Source of the DNA: Isoetes taiwanensis
Taxonomy: Eukaryota; Streptophyta; Lycopodiopsida; Isoetales; Isoetaceae
DNA length: 64,000 nt
Direction of reading: 5' to 3'
NCBI GenBank assembly: GCA_021234155.1
Contig: JAJEKV010000027.1
Span: 10,492,716-10,556,715 of the forward strand
In this document: one piece after another, positions 21,729 through 34,473 of the stretch
Layout of the letters: the number at the start of each line of letters is the position of its first letter
Numbering within the stretch: the stretch's first letter is position 1
Position numbers and translations under genes: made by a program
The notes under the pieces: generated by a model
Told to the model about the DNA's origin: nothing
Databases searched by the model: none
What the model saw: the letters and a program-made list of their open reading frames with translations, nothing else

Positions 21729-24700
21729 ATGGCTGCCTCGAAGTCCATACTATTCCATGGAGTCAAAGTGGGCGAGGGAAAAGTATATACCTTCGACAAG
21801 CACCACAACTTGCCCTTGCCGAAAGATAGCGTAGTAGTGTCTATGGAAGTTATTCTCGACGGAAGCATTGGTTTGCCATATCCTGAACTGGAATTTACAA
21901 CACTCGCGGATTCTTTAGGGAGTTTTATTTTGTGGCCAGCGCAGTGGATAGCTACCCTTACGCAAGAACCTGAGATATCCACACCGCCAGCACAGATTAA
22001 AAAAATTGATTGGCAGGGGTTGCAAGCACCGGAAAGCCCTTCCGTGAATAAATTTCGAGGCATTCCAAGGGACGAGCTAGTAGAGAAAAGTTGCACACTC
22101 CTCCATGACTGCTGCAACACGCCGTATGCCCTTGGCGTGATCATCATCGACCCTAATCAGGCAGTCGGTGACATGAGATTGGGAGAAGACTACTTGGCAG
22201 CAACCATAATGAAGACATTCCCTATGCCAGATAGGTCGACCATGCGATGCCAAGCATGTGCTGAAATGCCACAGTTGCACGACCTTGTCAGGTGGCCGAT
22301 TGCTTTGGTGTTAGTAGACAATGTTGCTGTGTCAACACTCATAAAGACTGCGAAACAGACAGTCATTGAAGCAGAACCCTATGCCATGCAAATTGAACCT
22401 GAAAAGGCACCAAAGAGGATGTACAGAATGGTGAACCGGACTTCACGTTCACCTAATGTGGCTATTAAAGCTGAGAGAAAAATCACAGCAGCTTCCATTT
22501 TAGACTTTAAATCTTCGCTTTGCTGCATGCGAAGATGCTGCGCGAACTTCTCAACAGTCGAGATTGCGTGTATGCGTAGGTTCTATTGGAACTTGCGAGC
22601 TTCAGACAGGACCACATTTGTTTTCAACATGTTAGACGTCTGTTCAGAGAACGGCCTCGTCCAGAAGCTGATGCTAAATAATAAGCAGGTATGCTTGAAA
22701 GCATGGCATAGAGCCTATGGTATTCCAATGTTCACATTCTATAAGTGGCGAAGACTTTTCCTTGCTGGTCACAGAGTTGCTGAGCATGGTAACATGGGCT
22801 CGAAAAAGCCGAGGCCTCACACTCTCGCCGGAAAGGCCATACTCTCTATGTACATAGATGAGAATGCAGAGACGCTGCCCCACAGATCAAAAATCACTAC
22901 TGAAGGGGTGAGAGAGAATGTGAAGAGGCTGCCCTCTGTCTTAACTAAAAAAGACATTCTTCAAGAGGTGGACGCCAATGTGATGGAGATGACGGGCAAG
23001 CACGTCTCTCATTCTTCATTCTCACGTGGGTGGAATCAAAACCATGCAGAGGTTGCAATAGCAAAGAGGACAGCTTTCTCAAAGTGCAATACCTGTATTG
23101 TAATAAAAGAGAAAATGGCTAAGACCAGAGATCCACGAGAGAGAAGAGAATTGCAGATGGAAAGGAAGGAACACATGACAGCCCAGATCTCTTGTAGGAG
23201 CTTGTACTGGTCATGGAGAGCTTTGTCCCATCGATCACCGGACCAGGCGCTCACTATCATGCATGATAAGATGGACCAAAACAAGACTATGATTCCAAGA
23301 CTTGAGAAATTAGCCAAATCGGTATGGAGAGGTGAACGCTTGAAGGTTAGCGTGACTGGTGCACTGATGCATGGCCATGGCACAGGTGCCTTAGGACATT
23401 TATCACTCGACCTTTGGAAGGACGATTCAAATTTTCATGTTGGTTCCTTGAATCATGCTATGAAAACACTGAAGGACACTTCAGAAGACAATTGGGGCCA
23501 TTTGAGAGAGGAAGCTTGGCCTGAGGGCATGTGGGGAACCGCACTACTAAACAGTGCGGGGTTGAGGACTAAAAAAAACAATTGCACTGGGGTAGACTTT
23601 CTAGCACCTCCTAAGCAACCAGCGCACCTTAAGAGGTTACCTAGGCGGCTCTACTTGCAGCTAGACAACTGCGCGGGGCAGAACAAGAACAGATATCTCT
23701 TATCTTATCTATCCTATCTTGTGTGGTTGGGTGTTTTTGATCAAGTACAGGTTGGCTTCATGATGGTAGGCCACACTCATGATGACATTGATGCGCTCTT
23801 CGGTAACTATTCAACGTTAATGCGCAGGTCGAATGCTTTAACTATTCCAGAACTAATGCAACTCTTCCGAGAATGTAGCACAAAGGCACCGACACCATAC
23901 CTTGTTACCGAGGTTCCCGATTGGAAGGGGTTCGTAAAAGGTTATATTCCTGATAAGAAGGACCGTTTGGTTGGTCACTTGGAGCCCTTACTGTTTATGT
24001 TCTGCATGAATGATGGGTGGCCATTAATGTATTACAAGATGAGACCTGGTCATAGAGAATGGTTGCCAGAAAAGGGTATTCGGATGTGGAAAGCAGATGA
24101 CAATGGTTTGCCAAAGATATACCATTGGCTGGCCCAAGACCTGCCAAGCCATATGCATGCCTCAAGGACATAGGAGCATTGAGGTCGTCCACTGCGAAGT
24201 ACATGATGCATTGGGCTAACATCTCCAGGGCTGGTGTAAACTCGTGGTCTAATAGCTACATGAACGAGGTCATGGACTCTTGGTGCGGGTGATGCGTGCT
24301 AGGTGAAGTACCCCCGCAATCCAGAAATTCAGAACTTCGGCCTCAAACAAGGCAAGTTGTGCTTGAAGAGCCCGAATCTATTCAGTCGATCGATATGACG
24401 CCTCCTTTACGCCTATGTCGGACCTGCTAAGGATAAACCCAAGAATGCAGTGGAGATATTTGACCCATACCAACATGTACAGAAAGGTATGTTTCTGCTT
24501 GTAAGACCGGCAGATGCATGTCCTACATGGGTAGCCTATGCAGAGGAGGATCCTATACAAGACCCCACTGCCCCTCATTATAATGAGGTTTTTGTGTCTT
24601 GGTGGGAGCCTGTGGCTAGGAAAGGAACCGCATATGCTCAACAGTATCGGGACTGCTGGCATAAGAAGTGGAGGCCGAATCCTAATGATAGACCACGTTA

Positions 24701-24731
24701 TCATCCTCTCAAAACGATAAACTATGCCTAG
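21729..24731 (+). CDS. DUF8039/DUF7869-like transposase-type protein, C-terminus frameshifted
   Basis: ATG at 21729 follows a 3' splice site; the frame runs 814 codons to 24173. The N-terminal SLGSFILWPAQW matches the DUF8039 pattern of plant transposon proteins. A helix-turn-helix-like region reads YGIPMFTFYKWRRLF. A cysteine pair SKCNTC follows. The C-terminal half carries candidate acidic catalytic residues in IMHDKMDQNKTM, LQLDNCAGQNKNRY and VGHTHDDIDALFG, in the order of DUF7869 proteins, thought to have an RNase H-like fold. After 24173 homology continues in another frame (KDIGALRSSTAKYMMHWAN, about 24160-24290) and then 24450-24731 (VSWWEP, CWHKKWRP). A frameshift or unrecognised intron therefore separates the tail. 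A decayed relative lies at 3.2-6.3 kb. Family names are from memory of motifs. Confidence 0.7.
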
Positions 24732-24976
24732 TTAGTTGAACCGAAGCCATTATTGGTTTTGATCCCCGCATTGATAGGAATCCAGGTGCAGGAACTATTG
24801 GCTAAAGAGGCCTCAGAGGATGGAGATGAAACTTGAGTCTTCAAGGTACAATAAAGTAGTTAATTTTTATTGCTCTCTGCTTTGTATAGATTAATACAAG
24901 TGCTATTATGCATTACGTCTTGCATTTTTCATCTTAACACAAGAGCTCTTACACTATACAATGTTGAACAGGTGAT

Positions 24977-25221
24977 TCATTCATCATCAGCAGCTGTAGT
25001 AGTGATCCCTGATATCTCATAGCTATTGCGCTCAGGAAGCCAAATCAGATGGATCATAACACGAATTGGCGCAGGGCAACGAATCTCAGCGCCCAAAGCT
25101 TTTCTTCGCAGGTAGGGATCAAGAAGAAGACCCCTGCTCAGGCAAACCGAAAGATCGAGTGGCTCATTGAGCACTTGATTGCCTCGATGTGGTGAACCCG
25201 ATGAAGGCGAAAAAAATCCAT
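24977..25221 (-). pseudogene. Small protein, unknown family, copy 1 (frameshifted)
   Basis: From ATG 25221 the first frame gives MDFFRLHRVHHIEAIKCSM. The homology to copy 2 then jumps frame near 25155-25165 into LLLDPYLRRKALGAE, IHLIWLPERNSYEIS and the C-terminal DDE. Copy 2 (25667-25909) is intact with the same order of blocks. TATAAAAG lies at 25257-25264, 36 bp upstream of the ATG, and the flanking 300 bp are also duplicated. Confidence 0.55.
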
Positions 25222-25256
25222 GGGAGATGAATGAACTTTAGCCCCGAAGTGAGAAG

Positions 25257-25951
25257 CTTTTATAGTGAAGTAGAATTATTGAGGTGAATTATTGGGGTAG
25301 ACTTTACCGCCATTATTGCGCGTGTATAGGACTGTTGTATACATACAAGTATAATACATCTTTCGTATGGATATGTGTATGCTTTTAAAACATGTTCTGT
25401 GGATTTTAATATGGTAGAAGTTTTTGTGCTTGAGTAATTCAGGTGTGATTGAAAATAGGGACTGCTTGCAGATATAGTGGAAGTCGAAGAGCACACCCAG
25501 GTATGATAAACAATATTCATTGTGCTATTACATCCTTACACAGTTTATAGGTGCTCATACCATTATTATATCATAAACAAATACAGTAGTCATCACTGAT
25601 AACATTGATTGTAATACATAGTTCATAGGTACTCATGTCATTATTATATCCTTAGCAGATACAGATTCACTCATCATCAACACCAAAGCTCGTGATGCTA
25701 TTCAGCTCATAGATCTCCTGATCAGGAAGCCAGTAAATGTGGACCACAACACGAGTGAGCTTCTTGCAAGCACTAGCAGGACCATCAGCTTTAGATTGGA
25801 GCCATGGATCAAGATTAATACCATTTCTAGCACATTCGTTCAGATCGTTGTAGCTCAAGTAGCACTTGAAAGATCGGATGTGCTCTGGACGAGGCATCGA
25901 GGAAGCCATGGAAAATGAATTCCATCTACCCCGAGTCGAGCTATTTTTATA
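25257..25951 (-). promoter_or_regulatory. Paired TATA boxes of the tandem small genes
   Basis: ACTATAAAAGC at 25255-25265 and ACTATAAAAATAGC at 25940-25953, each 33-36 bp before its ATG and each followed upstream by a matching ATTATTGG-rich block and a TACAAGTATAA block. The duplication unit is about 690 bp. Confidence 0.55.
25667..25909 (-). CDS. Small protein, unknown family, copy 2 (80 residues)
   Basis: Complete frame from ATG 25909. It shares PEHIRSFKCYL, NLDPW/LLDPY, VVHIYWLPDQEIYELNSI and the final DDE with the frameshifted copy at 24977-25221. No family recognised. No signal peptide or membrane segment. A TATA box (TATAAAAATAG, 25942-25951) lies about 33 bp upstream of the ATG, as in copy 1. 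Conserved protein blocks with a diverged DNA background argue for a real gene. It lies downstream of, and convergent to, the DUF7869-like gene; whether it belongs to that element is unknown. Confidence 0.55.
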   Translation of the reverse strand: MASSMPRPEHIRSFKCYLSYNDLNECARNGINLDPWLQSKADGPASACKKLTRVVVHIYWLPDQEIYELNSITSFGVDDE

Positions 25952-26205
25952 GTGAAGTAAAATTATTGATATGAATTATTGGTGTAGAATGTAGGGCCAT
26001 TATTGGGCTTCTACAGGTATCATGTACACGTACAAGTATAACACATAATTTGTATGTATATGTGTATGTTAATTACCTCATGTTTCTTGCGCTCGAGAAC
26101 TAGGTGAAAGTATTTGTGCGTGAGCAAATTAGGTGTGCTTAAAATTCTCAAAATTGCGTTATTTTCTCCAATTAATGAAATCATGCTTAAGCGTTTAGTT
26201 CTATC

Positions 26206-26640
26206 ACTACAAGAGAATGCATGTTAGACGTCAGAAAAATCGCCAGGCACTCCAAGGTAGGTTTATATGTGCATAGTGATGATTTGTATGACAAATAAGA
26301 TGATGTATAGCCTGACGAATATAGCCTGACGCATATCCTAATGAATAGTCTGACGAAACACTTCCTGACGATTAGATTGACGAAATTCTTGACGCATAAT
26401 CTGACTACGTAATTAGACTAATACGTTGACTAACTATCTGACGAGCACTCTGACTCATAGACTGACGATAGTTCCTGATGACTAATCGGACTCTTAGGCT
26501 GATTAATATCCTGGCAATACGGTTGATTAATAATCTGACTAAAATACTGACTAAAGCTCTGACTCATTATGTGACTATTATTCTGACTCTAGTGCTGACT
26601 AGTAACCTGACACATGAATTACTCACTTAACGCATTCATC
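26206..26640 (+). mobile_element. CACTA-type terminus with CTGAC subterminal repeats
   Basis: CACTACAAGAGAATGCATG at 26206 matches the CACTACAAGAAA start of plant CACTA (En/Spm) transposons. About 110 bp inside begins an array of some 18 units of CTGACKMATA type spaced 12-25 bp (about 26315-26610), as expected for subterminal transposase sites. No matching inverted end (CTTGTAGTG) was found in the window, so this is a fragment or a long element with a degraded end. Confidence 0.55.
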
Positions 26641-29600
26641 ATGTATCACCTCTATCACAAGTTCTAGGATAAGTTTAGTTTGGTTTTTTGTTTGAAGTTC
26701 TTTTATGGTCCGTATGTTTTGATTGAATCCTTAGCACTTTAATATCATGCATGAAACACAATGACTTTGATGTACCTATATGATTATGATGACAATAAGA
26801 GGTCATATCTTGGTATGAGTGCTTCGAGATAAGTTTAGTTAAGTTTTTTTTTAAGCTCTTTTGTGCGATTTTTTTTAAGTTCTTTCATGCCATAGAATGG
26901 TAGGAAGCTCCCAGCGCAAAATAAAAAATGTGTGCCACTATTCTATTCTATTCTATTCTTTGCCATTGTGCAAGTTACCACTTGCCGTATTCCTAGTTAA
27001 AGATGTAACATGCTATCTTTTGTCAGGTAAAACATTATCTCCAAATCATATTTATTCTATACACTAGACCATGGTGGTAGGATCTGTGTTTTTGCCAATG
27101 TGTAACAAGGTGATGGTTGACATGGCTTATAATGGAATTGTGAAAAAAAGATTATGCCAATTGTTAACAAATTGGGAATTGAACAAGAAGCATAATTGAT
27201 ATCGTGGAGCCTTCATGCTTATGCTCTTCTATATGGTGATCGATGGTCTAATATAGGATAGCCATAAGGCCAATTCTCAACATTGAGCCTGCCCCAAAGA
27301 TATGCTTGCATTATATATTTGACATTTGGAACTTTTATGGTTAGCTATAGTGCCAAAAGTCGATATTAAAAATTGAGGAACCCTTGGAGTTTTAAGTGAT
27401 TTTATACATTATGGTGGCCTTGTCAATTGAAATTGTGGCTTTATATTGAGAATATGACCTGCTATGTGCCACAATTTCCAAGGCATTTTCTAAAGGGCTT
27501 TCTTGGCAAAATACAAAAAAAAATCATATTATTTCTTTATCATGTTTTTCAACTATCAATTCTGACCATTGATGGGTAGCATATTCATGGCATAGTGGCA
27601 GATCCACGGCTACTAACATTTTGCCAAAAAAAATGGCAAGACATTTTCTATGGTCTCCATTGAAAAACTTTAAACCATAGTCTAAATCGATCCTGCTTGA
27701 AGCAAGAAATTCCTTGGCCTCCACTCAAACTGTGGCCATACACATCTGCATCCAGCCAAAGAACAACAGAAAAATTTGGATAAATCACCAAGGACCTGGG
27801 CTAGAGGAATCGAACCTCCAGGCCATACTGGACTCACCAGAATCCCTAAACCACTCAAATAGAAAATGAATTAGAAGCTTTTTTGCCTAGCAGGCAAAAC
27901 CGAGGAAATTCTTCAAGCATGGTCGCCCTTGCATCTGATAGACTCGAATTGATACACTTCAAGCATGGCCGCCCCTGCATCTGATAGTCTCGCTACCCGC
28001 GATATCGAAAGCACACTCGACTTATGAGCTGAAAACCTTCCAGTCCTTCTATTTCGGCTCACAATTCCTTCCCTGCCTGGTGGATATCACAAGAAATCTC
28101 CCATGATTGGGATTTCAAACATAGCAGAGCCCAATATCCTTCCAATCCTTCTGCTTGGATTCGCAATTAAAAGTATCTGCCCTAACCGAGCTTCCAAATA
28201 AGAGGTGAAGAAAGAAAAGAATGGAGTCCAATAAGACAACATAGGCCTAAAGGAAAAAAAAAAAAAAAAAAAACATGGATCCTGGACTATCGCCCTAACC
28301 AACCCTGAGCTGAATTAAACACTTCGAACTGTCTGAATCATCCCGGGTCAATCCTCTTTCTCCACACCAGGGCTCACCAGAGCTCAACAAAACCAGCACT
28401 ATGATTTAGAAGAGCGTGGGCTTCATTTGCCATAGGCCACGCCGGAACCCCTGCCTGCCTGCCTGCCCCCCTGGGATCAGCTCCCGCCCATGCTGAAAAA
28501 AGAAAGAAGCATGTATTCTTATCCTTCTATCCTCAAACCATGCACATCGAGGCCACAATAATCACATCCCAGAGCCGATTTCGGAATGCTACTTTGATTG
28601 GCCAACAAGCAGCTCAAATCACTCAAACAATACAGTTTGACTACGGTTTTGCATACAATACGCCCTAGAAATCTAAGCAAAATCATGCGTGAAATACGAT
28701 CCCCAAATACCAAACGAAATAATTAGAAGCTTATAATATGCCCAATGTCCAATTTGGGTGCACAATATGCAATCTGGTTTATGTCACAATATTATTTTTT
28801 AGGGCATACAGAACCTTGGCCGCTTGTTGAAAATCATTTCTTTACAAATCTGCTGGTTTTGGGTTTAGTCTGTGGCTGCACATGCAACCTTTGGCGCCAC
28901 TTGTTGGAAATGTCGGCTACATGCCAACATGAAAATGGTGTAATGCAGCAGTTCAATGCAAGAAACTGGAAGCCGGAATGTTTGTGGCATGCTGATTTGC
29001 TTCAAGATCCGGTCTAGCTTCTGCTACAAACAGATAAGGTGCTTCTTTGTTTAAAAATCGACGATTGTGCTTCAAAACAGGCTGTGTATCCATTTATGAT
29101 GTGGTTGTTCTGTGTAGTTGAAATACTGTATGGTCATAGGCTGGATATGGGCAAAAGTGAATTTGCTCCAACAAAGGTATGCAGTCAGGGTAAATTTTAA
29201 CGGCCCTAAATATTTTTCTATTCAAATTAAGGTTGGCTAAACCTATGAAAAACAAAAGTTCTTAGTTTTTTTTCTTGGCGAAATTTGATAAAATAAAGCC
29301 CTTTAGTTATCTTCCCACTTGGCTAAAATGTAAAATTTATATGATATGAAATTTAATAGGGCGAATTTTTCTTGGTCCCCAGCTAAAGTGCAACTATATA
29401 ACTTCAAACTTTGAGCACTGATTAGTACATGAATGACATTGATTCAATATTTAACTTAAAAATGATAACAAAGTTGTTCAAAGTACAATTCATAAGGAAC
29501 AAACAATATCATTTGAAGGAACATGCATGCATCATATAACATTCTTCATAGCATTTAACCTAAACAACTTATAGATACAAATTTAAAATATGATTGAGGT

Positions 29601-30566
29601 AGCTAATGGCAATTCCTAGATGAAGAGACCCCTCATTAGAATTGGCATGGCTATTTGAATTGATCAGGTTTCCCCTAATCAACTTTAGAGAAGGCGATTC
29701 AGTACACCATGCAGCAAACAATTCCGGCTAAACTCTAAGCGTTCAAAATTTACCCCCTTTTGGAGTGGCTAAATTATGCTCTTTCTTAAAAAATTGCCTT
29801 TATAAACTTTAGCCATGAAATTTGACCAAAGGCCTAAAAAATCGCCATTTGGCGAATTTTAGCCACTCTTTATTACCCTGTATGCAGTGGCTTATCTATT
29901 TCATGCTTTCACACAACCCTGGAATAATTTCTATTCTATGCCATAGCCGATATGCCTTAGCTATGTATATCGGATCTTTTGGAGCTTTTGGCATTTTGAA
30001 GCATTCAAGATCAATGATGGCAAGAGTGAGATACAATGTAAAACAACACAAGGCGATGATACATTTGCCATGCTAGGACCAGTGAGGTTTTCCTGGCATA
30101 TAAGCTACTTACTAGATTTTAAGAAGTCTTCTTTTACTTTGTTTATGCTGCAATATAAATCACACTGGCCTCTTGGTATGAAACAGATATATGCTGAAGT
30201 ACTGGATCATAAGTGGCCTTGTGGAGATTAAGACAAGATGTTTCAGATAAACAAATGCCACAACATATTTGGGCAAATGCAAACTGCTGATTTATGGAGT
30301 GCGAAAATCAGGTCAGATAAAATGGCGTTTGACCTGATGCATATTTTTCTATAGCCTGTGATGTATGAATAGAAGCAAAATGACCTCTATGCAGATCATG
30401 CTACAATTCATAATTTCATTTGAACTCAATCTAACAAGGTTTTTTGTGCCTTTATAGTCCTGCATGTTTCTTGTAGATGTTGATTGTAAGCTTGTTTGTC
30501 CACATCTTTCGGATGGTGCTGCAGTTGCCACATTTTAATACGTAGATATTTTTTCCATGCTTATCC
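26641..30566. other. No gene recognised
   Basis: AT-rich. A few frames of 60-90 codons show no domain. Features seen are the tRNA-like sequence at about 27795-27862 and an A-rich tract near 28255-28273. Confidence 0.4.
27795..27862 (-). repeat. tRNA-like relic or SINE head
   Basis: The minus strand has GGTTCGATTCC (806-816 of this kilobase, i.e. 27806-27816), an exact B-box consensus inside GGAGG/CCTC arms. A D-arm-like GAGTGGTTTAGGG lies about 35 nt upstream (about 27845-27858). The acceptor 3' side CCCAGGTCC has no matching 5' side, so a functional tRNA is unlikely. Confidence 0.4.
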
Positions 30567-30574
30567 CTTGAGAT

Positions 30575-31534
30575 CGTAGATACCCGGATCGGGAACGTTT
30601 TCACCACTTGGACCTTCTCCCCGGAACCGGAACTGGAACAGGCGGGAACGGGAACTGCCGGAACGTGAATTTGAACCTTTTAATCTTAAAACTGGAGTTC
30701 CCAACTATTATACTTGTACTTTTTTACTTGCTTTACTTTGTTTATCAAATTTATTTTACATGGAAATTATAAACCTTAAATAGCAACACATGCTTAGTTT
30801 GCGCTCTTTTTGGAAGAGGACGTTCTGTTTGAGAAGGCTGCTCTTTCTCTGTCTCAAATTCCATCCTAGGAGAGAGAGTAGCACAATAAATAATTAGAAT
30901 AGAAATAGAATGCACAAGAATGTTTATTTTATATTATATTCATTCTTTATTCAATCAGACAAAGACAAGTATCAGAAGTATCATTCTTTATTCAGAAGAC
31001 AAAGACAAGTATTAGAAGAAAGACAAGTATCAGACAAGAATCAGAAGAACAAGTATCTATTCAAAGACAAAGACAAGTATCAGAAAGATAAAAAACGTGG
31101 TACCTGGAGGGCTTGGTTTGCAAGCTCCGCCTTCTGCACAAAAATTCAAAAAAGAATCAGAGAAACTAAATGATTTCAACCTCTAGACATGTAAATTTAT
31201 GATTTCGACTTGTTTTCTTGTTAAAACTGTTGATTTCGACCTGTTTCTTGAAGAAAAAACTCAGACATCACTATCTTCCGCCATATCCACGACCCCCAAT
31301 TTATTTTAGGTTTTATTTTCTTGTAAAATTTAACTTTTAGGTCATTTGATAATGTTGAAATTTTATTTTTCTTTTCCCATGTTGGGAACGTTGTAACCGG
31401 AACGTCGGGAACGGAGTTCCCAATGACGTTCCCGGTAAGACACACTTTGGGAACGTAAGGAGAAGTTCCCGGAACGCCTCAAGCATGGGAACGCGTGTTG
31501 GAACGGGAACGGAGTGCGGAACGGGAACGGAGTG
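30575..31534. mobile_element. Non-autonomous element with GGGAACG arrays and 8-bp flanking repeats
   Basis: CTTGAGAT occurs at 30567-30574 and again at 31535-31542. Just inside both ends are clusters of GGGAACG/CGTTCCC (about 30595-30670 and 31382-31530). The interior is AT-rich with AGACAAAGACAAGTATCAGA repeats (30957-31090) and no transposase. Eight-base duplication fits hAT-like insertion, but I see no convincing terminal inverted repeat. Confidence 0.5.
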
Positions 31535-32080
31535 CTTGAGATGACTGCTTACCTTCCCACTGTTGCTTATGCTTAACTAATTTTATGTTGTGATGTGCAG
31601 AAACAAAGGAGCTGGTTACGAATGAAAAGCCAACAGTGTTTTCTGTGAAACATTTAGAGCATCAGAACGTATAAACCATGAAAACCAGATCTGGAGATCA
31701 CATTTAGCATTTTGAGATCCCTAGATTGAGTTACTGTGGCTAAAATGATTGCACAGTATAAGCAATCCAAAGCGCATCTGACTAGCACATCCAAAAGCGC
31801 GTCTGACTAGCACATCTGAAACATCATTTTCTTTTACTTGTGTCTTTGTAATGACACTCTTGTTTTAGTATGTTTTTGACTTGGTATTGATGACAATCTT
31901 GTATTCGAATGTTTTGGCAAGATATATTGAATCAATAGAAAATATATCTTTAATGTGAAGGCATATTATTATTCTATTATTGAGTTTCGCAAAATGTTGA
32001 ACTAATTAGAAGGTATAATGTGTATGTCTTCTGTAATGCGATTAATTTTGTTATTGAACACAATTTGCAATTAAACTCAA

Positions 32081-32143
32081 TTCTAGAGCCTAGTTGAGCA
32101 CACTCTCAATACAAATCAACAACACAAGCACAAGCACCATGCT
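32081..32143 (+). repeat. Direct repeat B, copy 1
   Basis: 63 bp (TTCTAGAGCCTAGTTGAGCA ... ending CACCATGCT) identical to 34615-34677, 2.5 kb away in the same orientation. Confidence 0.85.
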
Positions 32144-32284
32144 AATGAATGAATGAGCCATAGGAGCCCTCCTCTTTACTTCCAAAAAAATATACAAGTT
32201 TTTAGAATACTTCCAACAAAGTTCCTCATGCCTACTGGCCTTTTTGGATATACAAGAGTAATCATATATCATGAGATACACCCG

Positions 32285-32410
<126 letters not shown>

Positions 32411-32530
32411 CTTATATTATAAAGTTTTAGCGTATGTCTTCAATCAAACCCTAATTTAGATAGTTGAGATCGTCTGATTGCATTCAAAGGCCGAGATTTA
32501 TCGCACAACTTCCCACCACCGTGATTGGCC

Positions 32531-33760
32531 ATGCTAAAAGGGAAAGACTTAAGAGGAAAGGGAAAAAACCCCCAAAAAAGAAAAAGGCAAAAGGGAGAGG
32601 CAAAAATGGGTAAAAGGGAAAACTAGAAAAAGAGAAGGGGGGAAGGTAATAAGGGAAAGAAAAGAAAAGGAAGAAAATAGGGAAAAAAAGAGCACGAAAA
32701 GGGAAAAGAATGATGGAAATGGAAAAATAGAGAAAGGGAGAAAAAAAAAAAGGAAAAAAAGGACACTATGAAAAGGAAAAGGGGGAAAGGAAAAGGTGAG
32801 GGAAAAGGGAAAAAAGAAAAAGCAAAAAGGAAAAGAAAACATGGAATAGGGAGGAAAAGGGAAAAGAAAAATAGGGAAAGGAGGAAAAAAGGCATGTGAA
32901 AAAGGTGGAAATGGGGTGGAAAGGAAAAGAGAGAAGGGAAAAAGGGGAAAGGATAAGAATGGGCATGGAAAAAAGAAAGGATGAAAAGAAGGAAAAGGAA
33001 AAAGGGAAAAAAGGGGAAGGGGAAAGAAAAAGAACACGAGGAAAAGGAGGGAAAATGGAAATGGAAGGAAAAAAAAACTAGAAGGGGAAAAGGGTGAGGA
33101 AAGGGTAAAAATAAAGGAAAAAGAGAAAGGAAAAAAAAGGGGAAAGGGAAAAGGGGAAGAGGGTAGGAAAGAGGGAAAAAGGTGAGGAAAAAAGGAATGG
33201 AAAAAACATGGGAAAAAGGGAAAAGGAAAAAGGAAAGGGAAAGGGAAAGGGAAAGGGGAAGAGAAAAGAAGGGGGGAAGGAAAGAGGAAAAGGGCCAAAA
33301 AAAAGGGTGGGAAAAATGATGAAAAAAAAGGAAAGGGAAAAAATAAAAAGGGAGGGAAAGGGGGAAGGAAAGGAAAAAAGGCATGAGAAAAAAGGAAAAG
33401 GGAAGAAGAAAAAGAGAAATGAGATAAAGAAGAAGAGGGTGAGGAAAGGAAGAAAAACAAAAAAAAAAAAAGGTGGGGAAAATGGAATGCAAAAAAGGGC
33501 ATGAGAAAAGGGAAGGAAAAGAGAAAAGCAAAAAGGAATGGGAAAAGGAAAGGGAAAAAAGAGGAGAAAAATGGGAAGAGAAAGGTGAAAAGGGAAGGAA
33601 AAAAAGAAAAAAAGGGAAAGGGAAAGGAAAAATGAGAAGGAGAAAAGGAAGGGAAAGAGGAGGGAAAGAGGGTAAAAAAAGAAAAGAAAAAAAAAAAAGA
33701 GAGAAGGAGAAAAGTAAATGCCTAGGAAAATAAGAAAAGGGAAAAAGAAGATGGAAAATG
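32531..33760. repeat. 1.2-kb polypurine tract
   Basis: The plus strand is nearly all A and G in GGAAAAGGGAAAA-like words with rare ATG or C interruptions. Long frames through it (Phe/Pro/Ser/Leu-rich on the minus strand, Lys/Glu/Gly-rich on the plus strand) are composition artefacts and not genes. Confidence 0.95.
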
Positions 33761-33862
33761 AGTCTAAAAAAGATATGCTGAATAAAGGGAAGGTTTCCAC
33801 ACCTCCACAAATGGACTTGGTTCTGTCGAATAGGTTTCCATCCACAAATGTTCCCAACATTT

Positions 33863-33890
33863 GCCCAGCAACGCTGGGCACCATTACTAG
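33863..33890 (+). mobile_element. Helitron 3' terminus (copy 2)
   Basis: Same 17-base hairpin as at 7501-7517, the same 7-base spacer length and CTAG followed by T at 33891. The spacers differ (ACCATTA against ACTTTTT), so this is an independent family member and not a recent local duplication. Confidence 0.65.
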
Positions 33891-34473
33891 TAATGGACTA
33901 TAAAGTTATAGTGAAGATCTTTAAGCCGTCACTCCATTGTTCGCAAAACAACGACCCCAACAAAATAAGAGTTCATCGACCTTAGAAAGACATCTACTCG
34001 TTCTAAGGACAAGCCAGCTCCATGAGGCGAGCTATGCCTACAGGTCCAGTCCATCTCCAGGCCAAATGATTGTGAGGATAAATGCACCCGTGTCAATCAA
34101 CCTCAATCTGCAACCTGCAAAAACCACCAGTGCAACATCCATTGGGAACGAGGCCCCTAGCCCAGGCACGAGGACCAGCAAATCTCGGCATGAGGGCGAA
34201 CACCCGTGACATGAAGGCCACCACAAAAACGACATCACTCCCCATTACTTGGCATAAGAGCCACCATGTCGCTGGCACAAGGACCATCACAAAATCCTTG
34301 AATAAAATGAAAGACTTGAAATACAAAGGCATGCCAAAAGAGATCGCCAATCATGAAAAGAGAGTCACCACAAGATCAAAACTTAGCACGAGGACCACCA
34401 GACATCATACAAGAACTCAAGATCAATAAGGCTAGAAAACTTAAACGGGTGAGAGGACCGGGGGGGGACAAGA

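Noticed and set aside
28087-29017. Short frames at 28.1-29.0 kb as genes
   Set aside because: No domain, no promoter or splice context, and composition like the surrounding AT-rich DNA.
32549-33884. Very long Phe/Pro/Ser-rich frames on the minus strand
   Set aside because: They are the shadow of a polypurine tract, open in several frames at once and without any domain.
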